Shown piece after piece: positions 29,053 to 36,918 of a stretch of DNA of 64,000 nt (position 1 is the first letter of the stretch; every line of letters begins with the position of its first letter). The DNA lies in the NCBI RefSeq assembly GCF_030269545.1, contig NZ_BSTN01000032.1:1-64000 (forward strand). The letters run 5' to 3'. Both the position numbers and the translations under genes were made by a program. The DNA comes from Actinomadura sp. NBRC 104425 (lineage in GTDB: Bacteria; Actinomycetota; Actinomycetes; Streptosporangiales; Streptosporangiaceae). Under the pieces are notes generated by a model, which was not told the origin of the DNA, did not search any database, and saw nothing but the letters and a program-made list of their open reading frames with translations.

Positions 29053-29081
29053 TCGACACTAAGTACCCATCAATGTAATAT
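29053..29081 (+). promoter_or_regulatory. Promoter of the P450 gene, probably leaderless
   Basis: TCGACA (29053-29058), a 17-bp spacer and TAATAT (29076-29081) match the housekeeping sigma consensus closely. Transcription would start about 7 bp on, at the ATG at 29088. No ribosome site exists, fitting a leaderless message. The spacer contains GGTACTTAG on the minus strand, the element also seen at 12261. Confidence 0.6.
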
Positions 29082-29087
29082 GTGAGC

Positions 29088-30287
29088 ATGACGATCAAGG
29101 CCAAGTCGGTCGACGGGTACGACCTCTACTCGGAGGAGTTCCGCGCCGACCCCCATGCCCACTACCGCGCAATGCGCTCTGGCTGCCCGGTCGCACACTC
29201 CGACAAGTGGGGCGGCTCGTGGATGTTCGCCGGTTATGAGGACGTTCGTGAACTGGCTCGCGACGCGGAGCAATTCACGTCGCGGGCCATCGAGGTCGCC
29301 GGCCCCCTGGAGGCGGCCGGAGGCCTCTACCTCCCGCCTCTGACCTCCGACCCGCCAGAGCATCGCGCCCACCGCAACGTGCTCATGCCCTATTTCATGC
29401 CGTCCAAGGTCGCCGAAATGGAGCCGGCCATCCGGGCCCAGGCGAGGCGGCTGGTGGACGAGCTCGCCCGCAAGGGCCACGGCGACGTCATCGCGGACTT
29501 CGCGCAGCCCCTGACGCTGTCGGTGCTGACCTCGATCCTGGGGGTGCCCTCGGGCGGCCAGTTCACCGACTGGATGGTGCGCATGATCCGCGTGGGCCCG
29601 AAGGACCAGAAGGTCCGCGCCGAGGTCGTCCACGAGATCATCAACTACATCGAGAACCTGCTCCAGGAACGGGAGCGTGCCGGCAACACCGGGTCCGACT
29701 TGCTGAGCTACCTCAACCGGGTCGAGATCGACGGCCGGCCGCTGAGCCGCAAGCACAAGATCGGTGCGGGCTTCCTCATCGTCATCGCCGGCGCCGACAC
29801 GACCTGGAGCGCCATCGGCTCGACGCTGTGGCACCTGGCGTCCCACCCGGCGGATCGGCAGCGGCTGCTGGACGAGCCCGATCTGTTGGACACCGCGATC
29901 GAGGAGTTCCTGCGCTACTACGCGCCGGTGACCGTGGGGCGGCTGGCCAAGAAGGACGTCGAGGCTTATGGCCGGTGCATCCACGCCGGTGAGCGCGTCA
30001 TCCTCCCGTTCGCGGCCGCCAACCGGGACCCGGAGGTCTTCGAAGACCCCGACGAACTGCGGATCGACCGGCGTCGCAACCGCCACATCACCTTCGGATC
30101 CGGTGCCCACAGGTGCCTCGGGTCCAACCTGGCCCGGCTGGAGTTGCGGGTGACGCTGGAGGAGTGGCTCCGGGCCATCCCCCACTTCCGGCTCGCGGAC
30201 GGCGCAGAGATCGAGTGGACCGGCGGGCAGACCCGCGGCCCTGAGTCTGTGCCGTTCGTGGTGGAGCCGGCACCGGCAGGGTCCTGA
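29088..30287 (+). CDS. Cytochrome P450, class I bacterial type
   Basis: A 399-residue soluble P450. The I-helix carries AGADTTW, the K-helix EEFLRYYAP holds the ExxR pair, and FGSGAHRCLGSNLARLE is the heme loop with the axial cysteine. SDPPEHRAHRNVLMPYF is the C-helix region. It needs a ferredoxin and reductase, candidates being the [3Fe-4S] ferredoxin at 16760 and the reductase at 21932. It would hydroxylate the substrate that the alcohol and aldehyde dehydrogenases then oxidise (inference). An in-frame GTG at 29082 is the alternative start. Confidence 0.92.
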   Translation: MTIKAKSVDGYDLYSEEFRADPHAHYRAMRSGCPVAHSDKWGGSWMFAGYEDVRELARDAEQFTSRAIEVAGPLEAAGGLYLPPLTSDPPEHRAHRNVLMPYFMPSKVAEMEPAIRAQARRLVDELARKGHGDVIADFAQPLTLSVLTSILGVPSGGQFTDWMVRMIRVGPKDQKVRAEVVHEIINYIENLLQERERAGNTGSDLLSYLNRVEIDGRPLSRKHKIGAGFLIVIAGADTTWSAIGSTLWHLASHPADRQRLLDEPDLLDTAIEEFLRYYAPVTVGRLAKKDVEAYGRCIHAGERVILPFAAANRDPEVFEDPDELRIDRRRNRHITFGSGAHRCLGSNLARLELRVTLEEWLRAIPHFRLADGAEIEWTGGQTRGPESVPFVVEPAPAGS

Positions 30288-30321
30288 CACGGCGAAGGAC
30301 TGCGAAGCGGGGCCCGACGCC

Positions 30322-30355
30322 GAAGGGCCGCGATCACAACGATCCGCGGCCCTTC
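30322..30355 (+). terminator. Hairpin terminator after the P450
   Basis: GAAGGGCCGCG (30322-30332) pairs with CGCGGCCCTTC (30345-30355) around a 12-nt loop, 35 bp after the stop codon. Confidence 0.7.
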
Positions 30356-30457
30356 ACAATCCACGGGGCCTTCACGATGTACTACCGCATCCGCGCGCTG
30401 TCGCCTTTCCTCACGACGCCGCGGCCGGTTCACCCGGCCAAGGCCGCGTGACGGCCA

Positions 30458-30675
30458 CTAGCTAGAGGTCTCGCCGCGGGTCAGCACCGTGACGTCGCGC
30501 CGAGCACGGCCGCCGTGTGCGCGGCGACAGCCCCGACGTTGCCGCTGCCGATGACCACAACATTGGCCTTGTCTGCGCCGTCCACGGCGGCCAACAGCAC
30601 GCCCCGCCCAGCCGGGCTCTGCAGGGCGTGTGCCCCTGCCAGGACGGCCTGGATACCGGCGATCCGCTCGTCCAC
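30458..30675 (-). pseudogene. Fragment of an alanine dehydrogenase-like gene
   Basis: On the minus strand RIAGIQAVLAGAHALQ, GRGVLLAAVDGADKANVVV and IGSGNVGAVAAHTAAVLGA match the middle of alanine dehydrogenase, around the NAD-binding glycines. A frame change then leads to RRDVTVLTRG. Only about 70 of some 370 residues remain. Confidence 0.55.
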
Positions 30676-30815
30676 CTGGTCGCGGCCGCGGGCATCCCCC
30701 TATGGGACGCATGGCCCGCATTGGCGACGCTGCCGTACGCCCTCGGCTTCGCCGACTGAGACGTACCTCCGGCAAGTTCTTGACGGCGCTCGCAGAGAGA
30801 CCGCAGCCTGGCTAC

Positions 30816-30826
30816 GAAGCAAGTTC
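30816..30826 (+). promoter_or_regulatory. GAAGCAAGTTC element before the DUF6879/XRE operon
   Basis: GAAGCAAGTTC lies 29 bp before the first gene and recurs exactly at 32475-32485, just before the next small-gene operon, where a second partial copy (GAGCAAGTT) precedes it. A shared operator for the XRE regulator encoded between the two sites is possible. Confidence 0.35.
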
Positions 30827-30854
30827 TAGCAACTCACTGGGCGGAGGTAGGGCC

Positions 30855-31076
30855 ATGCGGCTACGGTTCCTCGGGACGGACTCTGACCAGGGCGGTTGCC
30901 CGGCGATGTACGCCACCGACCGCGGTACGTACGTGGTCCAAGGCAAGATCGTGACCGACCCGGCTGCGCTCGGTGACGTCCGCGACCTCGCCGCCGACGA
31001 GACCATTGTCGAAATCGACCCGCCGCTCGTACGCCACCTGATCGAGCACTACACCGAGCACTACGCGAAAGGGTGA
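30855..31076 (+). CDS. Small hypothetical protein of a DUF6879/XRE cassette
   Basis: A 73-residue protein (LRFLGTDSDQGGCPAMYAT; DPAALGDVRDLAADETIVEI) with GGAGGTAGGG upstream of ATG 30855. Proteins of this form commonly precede DUF6879 and XRE-DUF5753 genes in Actinobacteria. The GCPAMY cysteine is conserved-looking, but no function is known to me. Its stop TGA nearly abuts the next start. Confidence 0.65.
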   Translation: MRLRFLGTDSDQGGCPAMYATDRGTYVVQGKIVTDPAALGDVRDLAADETIVEIDPPLVRHLIEHYTEHYAKG

Positions 31077-31078
31077 TC

Positions 31079-31618
31079 GTGGCTGATCTGCTGACCGGCG
31101 ACCAGTTCAGCGCGATCTTCCACACCGCCCGCCGTTCGGCGTTCCGGCTGGAAACACGTGATCGCTACAACGTGCCGTCCGAACAGGAACGGATCCGACG
31201 GTTTCTCGCCGGCGACCCCGACGAGGAGTACCTCCTCGGTGCACATGAGTGGGGCGAGATGACACGGCGGGCAGCAGCCGAGGGCCGCCCGTTCCGACGT
31301 GTCCGAGTCGTGACGGTACCGCTGGGGGACTACTCCCGGTACGCCCTCTGGTCCGCCCAGGGGAACCTACGTGCAGGCGAGGAGATCCGATACCTCGACC
31401 GCGACCGCGCCGCCGCGCTCGGCTTGCCGGTCCGCCCTCCGCATGACGCGTGGCTGTTCGACGATGAACGTGTCGCCGTCCTGCGCTTCGACAACGATGA
31501 CCGGCTCCTCGGCGCCGAACTCTTCGACGATGCGGCGACGGTCGAGCAGCACCAGCGGTGGCGAGATATCGCGTGGGAAGCGTCCGTCAGCCGAGCCGCA
31601 TTCCTAAAAATCCTGTGA
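31079..31618 (+). CDS. DUF6879-family protein
   Basis: A 179-residue protein (FSAIFHTARRSAFRLETRDRY; EWGEMTRRAAAEGRPFRRVRVV; FDDERVAVLRFDNDDRLLGAE) of the DUF6879 kind that accompanies XRE-DUF5753 regulators. GTG 31079 is preferred because AAAGGG lies about seven bases upstream; GTG 31073, which overlaps the previous stop, is possible. Thought to act with the adjacent regulator, by analogy with paired Streptomyces XRE cassettes. Confidence 0.75.
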   Translation: MADLLTGDQFSAIFHTARRSAFRLETRDRYNVPSEQERIRRFLAGDPDEEYLLGAHEWGEMTRRAAAEGRPFRRVRVVTVPLGDYSRYALWSAQGNLRAGEEIRYLDRDRAAALGLPVRPPHDAWLFDDERVAVLRFDNDDRLLGAELFDDAATVEQHQRWRDIAWEASVSRAAFLKIL

Positions 31619-31627
31619 CCGCTGCTC

Positions 31628-32476
31628 ATGTCCACGTCCCACCAGCAAGCACGGGAGGCGCTCGGGGTGCGGCTGCGTGAGCTGCGGCAGGACGCACGGC
31701 TCACGCAGCGTCGCCTCGCCGAGCTGGCCGACTGGCATGAGAGCAAGGTCTCCAAGATCGAGCACGGCAAGCAGACGCCCAGCGAGGACGACATCCGCAC
31801 CTGGTGCCGACTCGTCGGCGCCGACGACCACGTCCTGGACCTGATCGCGACCGTTCGGAACGTTGCCAGCGCGTACAGGGAGTGGCGCCGTGAGTGGCGC
31901 GCTGGCGCGCACCGGCGTCAGCAGACCATCGCCGCGCAGGAGGCCGAGACCACGCGGTTCCGCATCTTTGAACCGATGGTCATCCCGGGCCTGCTGCAGA
32001 CCCGCGACTATGCCGCTCAGCGCTTCCGCGACAACATCGCGTTTCACGGCACCGGCGGCGACGTTGACGCCGCCGTCCAGGCCCGTATGGATCGTCAAGA
32101 GGTACTACGCCGCGGTGATCGCGATAGGCGCTTTCACATGGTGATATGCGAGGTAGCGCTCACGATCGGCCTGGCCGACGACGATGTCATGATCGGCCAG
32201 CTGGAGCGCTTGCTCACGCTATCGACCCTGCCCCGGCTCAGTCTCGGCATCATCCCGACGCGAGCACGGCACCGCCGCGCACCGCATCACGGGTTCTGGG
32301 TGTTCGACGAGCGCCTCGTCCTCGTCGACACGGCCGCAGCAGAGCTGACGATCACGCAGCCGCGTGAGATTGCGGTGTACATCCAGGAGTTCGACTGGCT
32401 CGCCTCCTCCGCCGTCTATGGCGCCGCCGCGCGCGAGTTGATTCACGCGGCACTCAAGACTCTTCGAGCAAGTTGA
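31628..32476 (+). CDS. XRE-family regulator with DUF5753 domain
   Basis: A 282-residue protein. Residues about 11-65 form an XRE helix-turn-helix (RLRELRQDARLTQRRLAELA with ESKVSKIEHGKQTPS). The rest is DUF5753, with EPMVIPGLLQTRDYA and FDWLASSAVYGAAARELI at its two ends. Such proteins are abundant in Streptomyces-like genomes, usually paired with a small DUF397 or DUF6879 partner. It lies 9 bp after the DUF6879 gene and just upstream of the RiPP operon. Confidence 0.88.
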   Translation: MSTSHQQAREALGVRLRELRQDARLTQRRLAELADWHESKVSKIEHGKQTPSEDDIRTWCRLVGADDHVLDLIATVRNVASAYREWRREWRAGAHRRQQTIAAQEAETTRFRIFEPMVIPGLLQTRDYAAQRFRDNIAFHGTGGDVDAAVQARMDRQEVLRRGDRDRRFHMVICEVALTIGLADDDVMIGQLERLLTLSTLPRLSLGIIPTRARHRRAPHHGFWVFDERLVLVDTAAAELTITQPREIAVYIQEFDWLASSAVYGAAARELIHAALKTLRAS

Positions 32477-32485
32477 AGCAAGTTC
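32475..32485 (+). promoter_or_regulatory. Second GAAGCAAGTTC element
   Basis: Exact copy of the element at 30816, overlapping the XRE stop codon and lying 122 bp upstream of the small-gene chain that leads into the RiPP genes. GAGCAAGTT immediately precedes it, giving a tandem arrangement. Confidence 0.35.
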
Positions 32486-32606
32486 CTGGCCGTGCGGGTC
32501 ACGTCGGGTGGATCGTCTGTGACGGACGGCACAATGCCGTCGGCCCCGGGCCGTTGAGGGCACAGCGGGGAGTCCCGGGGCCTCGCCGGACGCTGGAGGT
32601 CCGACT

Positions 32607-32891
32607 ATGGACGATCGTGCGGGCATCCCCGACTCGTACGACCCCCTCGCCGCGCTCGGCCGGAAGCTGGCCTTGCACGGTCTGACGGCCACCACCATGC
32701 TGCGCGTCGCGGACGCGGCCGGTGTCTCGGTGACGATCACCTGTCGGCCGCGTGAGGAGGACGGCGGCCGCCTGTGGTTCTTCACCGGGGCGGGTGAGCC
32801 GATTTCCGAGACCGGTGGCGGGCACGAGCGGGACGCGGTCTTGTACATCCTCGGCCGCCTCGCCCGACGCGCCGAAGAGGCGGCGCGGTGA
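32607..32891 (+). CDS. Small hypothetical protein, first of a coupled chain
   Basis: A 94-residue protein. LGRKLALHGLTATTMLRVA, ITCRPREEDGGRLWFF and HERDAVLYILGRLARR form a short alpha/beta pattern. The order LTA..., C-x-P, GGRLWFF, then a final A-xx-I-xx-L helix is shared with the 102-residue protein at 49921. This suggests one small protein family used in two accessory modules. Function unknown. Its stop overlaps the next GTG (GTGA). Confidence 0.65.
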   Translation: MDDRAGIPDSYDPLAALGRKLALHGLTATTMLRVADAAGVSVTITCRPREEDGGRLWFFTGAGEPISETGGGHERDAVLYILGRLARRAEEAAR

Positions 32892-33253
32892 CCGCGCCAT
32901 CGGTGCACGCGGGGCCGGTGCTGTGGGACACCGCCGCCATCGCCGCCCGCTTGCAGCGGCGGTACCGGGTGCCGGTGTGGTGGGACGACCGCAACGCGGT
33001 GTGGATGGCGATGGTGTTGCGGCCGACCGGTCACCCGGCCGGGGACCAGGTGGTCGCCGCGGTCACGCCCGCCCAGCTGGAGCGGCGCTTGGCCGCCGCT
33101 GGGGTGCGGCCCGTCCCCCAGCCCCGGCAGGAACCCGGGCCCAGGCCCGTGCCGGGGCGTGTGCGGCTGCACGGGCGGCACGAAGCGCCCCGGCCGCCGT
33201 TGTGGCGGCGCCTTGTCGGCGCGTTAGTCCAGCTCGACGACGACGAATGGTGA
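32888..33253 (+). CDS. Small hypothetical protein, second of the chain
   Basis: A 121-residue protein beginning TAPSVHAGPVLWDTAAIAA. LQRRYRVPVWWDDRNAVWMA is the most family-like part and the tail is Pro/Arg-rich. It starts in a GTGA overlap with the previous gene and ends in an overlap with the next. No family recognised. Confidence 0.6.
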   Translation: MTAPSVHAGPVLWDTAAIAARLQRRYRVPVWWDDRNAVWMAMVLRPTGHPAGDQVVAAVTPAQLERRLAAAGVRPVPQPRQEPGPRPVPGRVRLHGRHEAPRPPLWRRLVGALVQLDDDEW

Positions 33254-33402
33254 CCGGCGACCAGCCCGAGGACGTCGGCCGGCGCATCCGCGTGCGGATC
33301 GGCGGCCGGCCGGTCCTCCTCCGCCGGCTCTACACCCAGATTTGGAACGCCTTCGACGACGACACCGGCGGACGGCCGGCGATCGCCGTAGACCGTCGGT
33401 GA
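33247..33402 (+). CDS. Tiny basic hypothetical protein, third of the chain
   Basis: A 51-residue frame (VRIGGRPVLLRRLYTQIWNAF) overlapping the stop of the preceding gene and ending at a GTGA overlap with the following frame. Coding is supported by the overlap pattern rather than by homology. Confidence 0.5.
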   Translation: MVTGDQPEDVGRRIRVRIGGRPVLLRRLYTQIWNAFDDDTGGRPAIAVDRR

Positions 33403-33500
33403 CGGCTGGTGGCTGGCCGTGCGGATCGGCGATGAGTGCCGGCACATGCACGTCCCCCGACGGGGTCGCCGAGGTCACCCGGCGGCTGCTGACGTCGTAG
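33399..33500 (+). CDS. Possible 33-residue peptide, last of the chain
   Basis: GTG 33399 overlaps the previous TGA and opens a short frame with WPCGSAMSAGTCTSPDG. Two cysteines and a Ser/Thr-rich centre are notable beside a RiPP cluster, but nothing else shows it is translated. Confidence 0.25.
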   Translation: MTAGGWPCGSAMSAGTCTSPDGVAEVTRRLLTS

Positions 33501-33694
33501 ACCCCGCGGTCCTAGGGGCTGGCGGCACATCCACCCCCCGGGACCGCGGCACCAGACGGCGGTGCGACCGGAAGCGCGGCCCGGTCGCCCCGCCCCGACC
33601 GAATGTCAGGTTGGTGGGGGTCACCCCGCCGTCTCTTGGCGCACACACCTGCACGCACCAGTCTCGGACTGGCGAACCCAGAGGAGGATGCCCG

Positions 33695-33994
33695 ATGTTC
33701 CGAAGCGTCGACCGGATCCCCGTTGGCCCCGCCCCCGAACAGCCCCCGGCCGCTCCGGTGCGTCCGTGGGCGCTGCGCCGCATGGCGCCCTACCTCCGCA
33801 CGGTCAACGCGGGCATCGTGGCCACCGGCATCGCCCCGGCCACCCAGATCGGTGTCGGCCCCGACGGGGAGGCCATCACCGCCAAGCACCGCCGCAGCAA
33901 CGTCGCCACCGAGGGCAAGACGGCAACCAGCACGGGTGACGGCGACAAGCCGGGGCTGGACGAGGACCACGCCCAGGACACCGAACAGGACTGA
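33695..33994 (+). CDS. tgmA: Putative ATP-grasp-modified RiPP precursor
   Basis: A 99-residue peptide with GAGGAGG upstream. The leader carries VRPWALRRMAPY (residues 22-33), the recognition-like element of precursors that accompany ATP-grasp/methyltransferase pairs. The C-terminal part from about residue 68 is rich in Ser/Thr (Thr72, Thr76, Thr78, Ser79, Thr80) and then acids (Asp82, Asp84, Asp89, Glu90, Asp91, up to Asp99). This is the donor-acceptor arrangement for omega-ester graspetides. An Asp-Gly pair at 82-83 is a plausible aspartimide site for the methyltransferase. The product is inferred from the family. Confidence 0.82.
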   Translation: MFRSVDRIPVGPAPEQPPAAPVRPWALRRMAPYLRTVNAGIVATGIAPATQIGVGPDGEAITAKHRRSNVATEGKTATSTGDGDKPGLDEDHAQDTEQD

Positions 33995-34000
33995 TACCCG

Positions 34001-34954
34001 ATGAGCGAACCCCGCCCCGTGCTGGTCGTCACGCAACCCGACGACCTGACCGCCGACCTCGTCATCGAACAACTCAACCAGCGCTGCGTGCCGATCGTGC
34101 GGTTCGACACCGCCGACTTCCCGCACGCCCTCACCCTTCACGCCCGCATCGACTCAACCGGCCTCCACGGCATCCTGGCCACTCCATCCCGGAACGCGCG
34201 ACTGGACGCCGTGCGGTCGCTGTACTACCGGCGCCCGCGCGGCTTCACCTTCACCGGCCTGGACGAGCAAGACGCCCGGTTCGCCACGCTGCAGGCGCGC
34301 TACGGGCTCGGCGGCGTACTGGCGTCGCTCCCCGGCTGCCTGTACGTCAACCACCCCCGCGCCATCGCCGACGCCGAGTTCAAACCCGCTCAGCTCACGG
34401 TCGCGGCCGAGGTCGGGTTCACCATCCCGGCGACCCTGATCACCAACAGTCCCGACAACGCGCGGGAGTTCACGGCCCAATACGCGCCGATCGTCTACAA
34501 GCCGCTGCGGACCGCCCCCTACCAGCGGGACGGCCGATCCCTGACGATCTGGGTCGAGGAAGTCGACCCCGCCGAGCTCGACGAGCAGATCGCCGGCACC
34601 GCGCACCTGTTCCAGGCCCGCGTCGCAGCGGAAGCGTTCCTGCGGGTCACCGCGATCGGGGACCGGGTGTTCTGCGTGCGTATCGACAGCGGCGACCAGC
34701 TCGACTGGAGATACGACTACGACGCCCTCGCCTACACCGCCGTCGACCCGCCGCCCGGCCTGGCCGACCTGGTCGCTGCGTACCTCAAGCGGTTCGGCCT
34801 GGTGTTCGGTTGCTTCGATTTCGCCCTGCGGCCGGATGGCGGACCGGTATTCCTGGAGTGCAACCCGAACGGCCAATGGCGGCGGCTGGAGGACGAGACC
34901 GGGCTGCCCATGACCGCCGCGCTCGCCGATCTCCTCGAACGGGGAACCTCATGA
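34001..34954 (+). CDS. tgmB: ATP-grasp ribosomal peptide maturase
   Basis: A 317-residue ATP-grasp ligase. VLVVTQPDDLTADLVIEQL opens the pre-ATP-grasp domain. IVYKPLRTAP holds the ATP-binding Lys, and FDFALRPDGGPVFLECNPNGQW supplies the Mg-binding Asp/Glu/Asn triad. It joins side-chain acids of the precursor to hydroxyl or amine side chains through acyl-phosphate chemistry, giving macrocycles. It starts 6 bp after tgmA and its stop overlaps tgmC (ATGA), so the three are one operon. Confidence 0.9.
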   Translation: MSEPRPVLVVTQPDDLTADLVIEQLNQRCVPIVRFDTADFPHALTLHARIDSTGLHGILATPSRNARLDAVRSLYYRRPRGFTFTGLDEQDARFATLQARYGLGGVLASLPGCLYVNHPRAIADAEFKPAQLTVAAEVGFTIPATLITNSPDNAREFTAQYAPIVYKPLRTAPYQRDGRSLTIWVEEVDPAELDEQIAGTAHLFQARVAAEAFLRVTAIGDRVFCVRIDSGDQLDWRYDYDALAYTAVDPPPGLADLVAAYLKRFGLVFGCFDFALRPDGGPVFLECNPNGQWRRLEDETGLPMTAALADLLERGTS

Positions 34955-36153
34955 TGATCGACCAGGACGGTCGGGCCGCAAGCCTGCGGCGCAGGCTCGC
35001 CGACGAGCTGGAGAACACCGGCGATCTGCGGTCGCCGCAGTGGCGCCGTGCCGTCGAACGCGTGCCGCGTCATCTGTTCGTGCCGGCGTTCTTCCAGGCG
35101 ACCGACGCGCCAGGCCGGGGCACCCTGTGGGCCCGAGTAGACGACCGGGAGCACGACGACTGGCTCGAGCTGGCCTACCGCAACGAAACGTGGGTGACCC
35201 AGCTCAACGGGCGCGTCACCCCGCACGATGCGGCCGAACCCGTGCAAGGCGACCCGACGTCGTCGTCCACGCTGCCCGGCCTGGTCGTGCGCATGCTCGA
35301 GGAGCTGGACGTCGCCGACGGGATGAACGTCCTGGAGATCGGCACCGGCACCGGCTACTCCACGGCGCTGATGTGCGACCGGCTCGGCGACGAGCATGTC
35401 ACCTCGATCGAGGTCGACGCCGGTGTCGCCGCGAACGCCGCCGCTGCACTGCGCGCCGCAGGGTACGCGCCACGCCTGGTTGTCGGTGACGGCCTGGGCG
35501 GCGTCCCGGAGCACGCGCCCTACGAACGGATCATCGCGACCTGCTCGGTCCGGCGCATCCCGCGCACATGGATCGAGCAGACGCGGCCGGGCGGCCGCAT
35601 CCTGGTCACGATGGCCGGATGGCTGCACGGCTACGGCCTGGCGTCGCTGACGGTGGGCGAGGACGGCGTCGCCGAGGGCCGCTTCCTCCCCGGCACGATC
35701 TCGTTCATGATCGCCCGCCCCCACGCCGCGCCCCCCGTCGACAACGAGCAGCGGAGCGACATGATCGCCTCGCTCGCCGACGCCGACCCGCGACCGGCCA
35801 CGGTGGGGCCGGACATCCGGCAGGACTGGACCGGCGCGTTCGTGGCGCAGCTCGCCGTTCCGGACGCTCAGCAGCTGACCCGGCGCGTCGTCGCCGGCCC
35901 GTGGGTCGACTACTACATCGACACGCGGTCGGGATCGATCGCCTCGCTCACCCCCGAGCCGGGCGGCGGCTGGACGGTCCGGCAGAGCGGGCCCGTCCCC
36001 TTGTGGGACCAGGTCGAGGACGCCATCGGCCGGTGGCGTCAGGTCGGCAGTCCCCCGCACGAGCGGTTCCGGATCCGAACCGACGGACGCGTCCAGACGG
36101 TATGGGTCGGCACCGGCGACGCGCGGCTGTCGTGGGACCTGCCCGCGCAATGA
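34951..36153 (+). CDS. tgmC: Protein-isoaspartate methyltransferase-like enzyme of the ATP-grasp RiPP system
   Basis: A 400-residue protein. The PIMT core has VPRHLFVPAFFQATDAPG, the substrate-loop-like TSSSTLPGLVVRMLEELD and SAM motif I NVLEIGTGTGYSTALM. A family-specific C-terminal domain follows, ending LWDQVEDAIGRW and RVQTVWVGTG. In characterised systems (the fuscimiditide type) this homologue methylates an Asp of the cyclised precursor to drive aspartimide formation. ATG 34951 lies in the ATGA overlap with tgmB. A UUCG-capped hairpin and CRISPR array 2 follow directly. Confidence 0.88.
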   Translation: MMIDQDGRAASLRRRLADELENTGDLRSPQWRRAVERVPRHLFVPAFFQATDAPGRGTLWARVDDREHDDWLELAYRNETWVTQLNGRVTPHDAAEPVQGDPTSSSTLPGLVVRMLEELDVADGMNVLEIGTGTGYSTALMCDRLGDEHVTSIEVDAGVAANAAAALRAAGYAPRLVVGDGLGGVPEHAPYERIIATCSVRRIPRTWIEQTRPGGRILVTMAGWLHGYGLASLTVGEDGVAEGRFLPGTISFMIARPHAAPPVDNEQRSDMIASLADADPRPATVGPDIRQDWTGAFVAQLAVPDAQQLTRRVVAGPWVDYYIDTRSGSIASLTPEPGGGWTVRQSGPVPLWDQVEDAIGRWRQVGSPPHERFRIRTDGRVQTVWVGTGDARLSWDLPAQ

Positions 36154-36179
36154 TCCACAACTGACCTCGAATACGGCGA

Positions 36180-36215
36180 ACGCCCCGTCCACCGCTTCGG
36201 CGGCGGACAGGGCGT
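36180..36215 (+). terminator. UUCG-tetraloop terminator of the tgm operon
   Basis: Arms at 36180-36195 and 36200-36215 pair at 14 of 16 positions around a TTCG loop, 27 bp past the tgmC stop. Stable stem, no T-run. Confidence 0.7.
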
Positions 36216-36227
36216 CATCAAGGTCCA

Positions 36228-36316
36228 CGGCCATCCCCGCGTGCGCGGGGCCGACACCCAGGCAGGGCGCGGGAACCCGTCCTCGGCGGGACCATCCCCG
36301 CGTGCGCGGGGCCGAC
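36228..36316 (-). CRISPR. CRISPR mini-array 2, two repeats and one spacer
   Basis: Repeats at 36228-36255 (two substitutions at the outer end, so the leader-distal terminal repeat) and 36289-36316, with a 33-nt spacer at 36256-36288. Repeat identity with array 1 is complete for the inner copy. Transcription is leftward, toward the tgmC terminator, as at the first locus. Confidence 0.85.
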
Positions 36317-36394
36317 ACTTGCTGACCTGGGAGTCTATGTCGGCGGAGCACAGTTTTCATTTAGTTGGATCTGCAAACCCTCAAGTGGTCGTCG
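36289..36394 (-). repeat. Left copy of the 106-bp inverted repeat (CRISPR repeat, leader and flank)
   Basis: Read on the minus strand this segment matches 40301-40405 on the plus strand over its whole length, with one substitution and one single-base indel. It comprises about 20 bp of flank (CGACGACCACTTGAGGG...), the leader and the first repeat. It ends exactly where the two sequences diverge on either side. Confidence 0.9.
36317..36382 (-). promoter_or_regulatory. CRISPR leader 2
   Basis: Minus strand: GCAGATCCAACTAAATG, then AAAACTGTGCTCCGCCG, then TAGACTCCCAGGTCAGC up to the repeat. It is nearly identical to leader 3 and shares its outer and inner blocks with leader 1. Confidence 0.75.
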
Positions 36395-36416
36395 GCCTTG
36401 CGGGCACCACCGTGTC

Positions 36417-36439
36417 GAAGTTCTGGCAGCACGAAGTCG
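36417..36439 (+). repeat. 23-bp direct repeat, left copy
   Basis: An exact 23-bp string (minus strand CGACTTCGTGCTGCCAG...) recurs at 40844-40866 in the same orientation. In both places one minus-strand frame reads DFVLPEL, so it may be a duplicated gene fragment. Confidence 0.8.
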
Positions 36440-36918
36440 ACCGGCCAGTCCCGGGCCACCGCGGCGACCTGGGCGCCTTCGGATTCCTGCCGGTGGTTGC
36501 CGGGCGGATTGCGGCGGTCGGCGCGGCGGTGCCGGTGCTGCGGGGCCTGCTGGGGCCGGGCGCCCGGCGGCTGGCGAGCGGGCCGAGCCGACCGCCGCCG
36601 GACGCGCCGCACTGAACTCCGGCCGAGCGGATCGAGACGGTCGACAACGCCCGCCAGGTGCTGATGCAGCCGGTCACCGGCGCCGGCCGGGGTCGGCGTC
36701 CTCCGAGCCGGTGCGGTGGTTCTTGGTCCAATAGGAGATGCCGCGTCGCGTTCCGGATGCACGTTGTCGACTGCGGCGCCCGTCGCGGAAGGCGTCGTGA
36801 TGGCTCGGCCCGTGTGCTGCCGGTGGAGCCGACCACTTCCGACGTGCTCCGGGTCCGCCTGCCCATGCTCCTCGGTACGGCACCGACCCGCGCCGCGGGC
36901 CGCCCTTCGGGTGACCGC
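36440..36918. other. Gap with no supportable gene
   Basis: A minus-strand frame near the left edge reads EGAQVAAVARDWPVDFVLPEL and looks coding-like for some 25 residues, probably the end of a lost gene. The rest shows no family resemblance. Confidence 0.4.

Noticed and set aside
33399..33500. Second RiPP precursor
   Set aside because: The short frame has Cys and Thr residues but lacks the PWALRRM-type leader; listed only as a doubtful peptide.
36395..36918. Gene between the left inverted repeat and the MerR regulator
   Set aside because: Only about 25 residues look coding; no start, length or family supports a gene.
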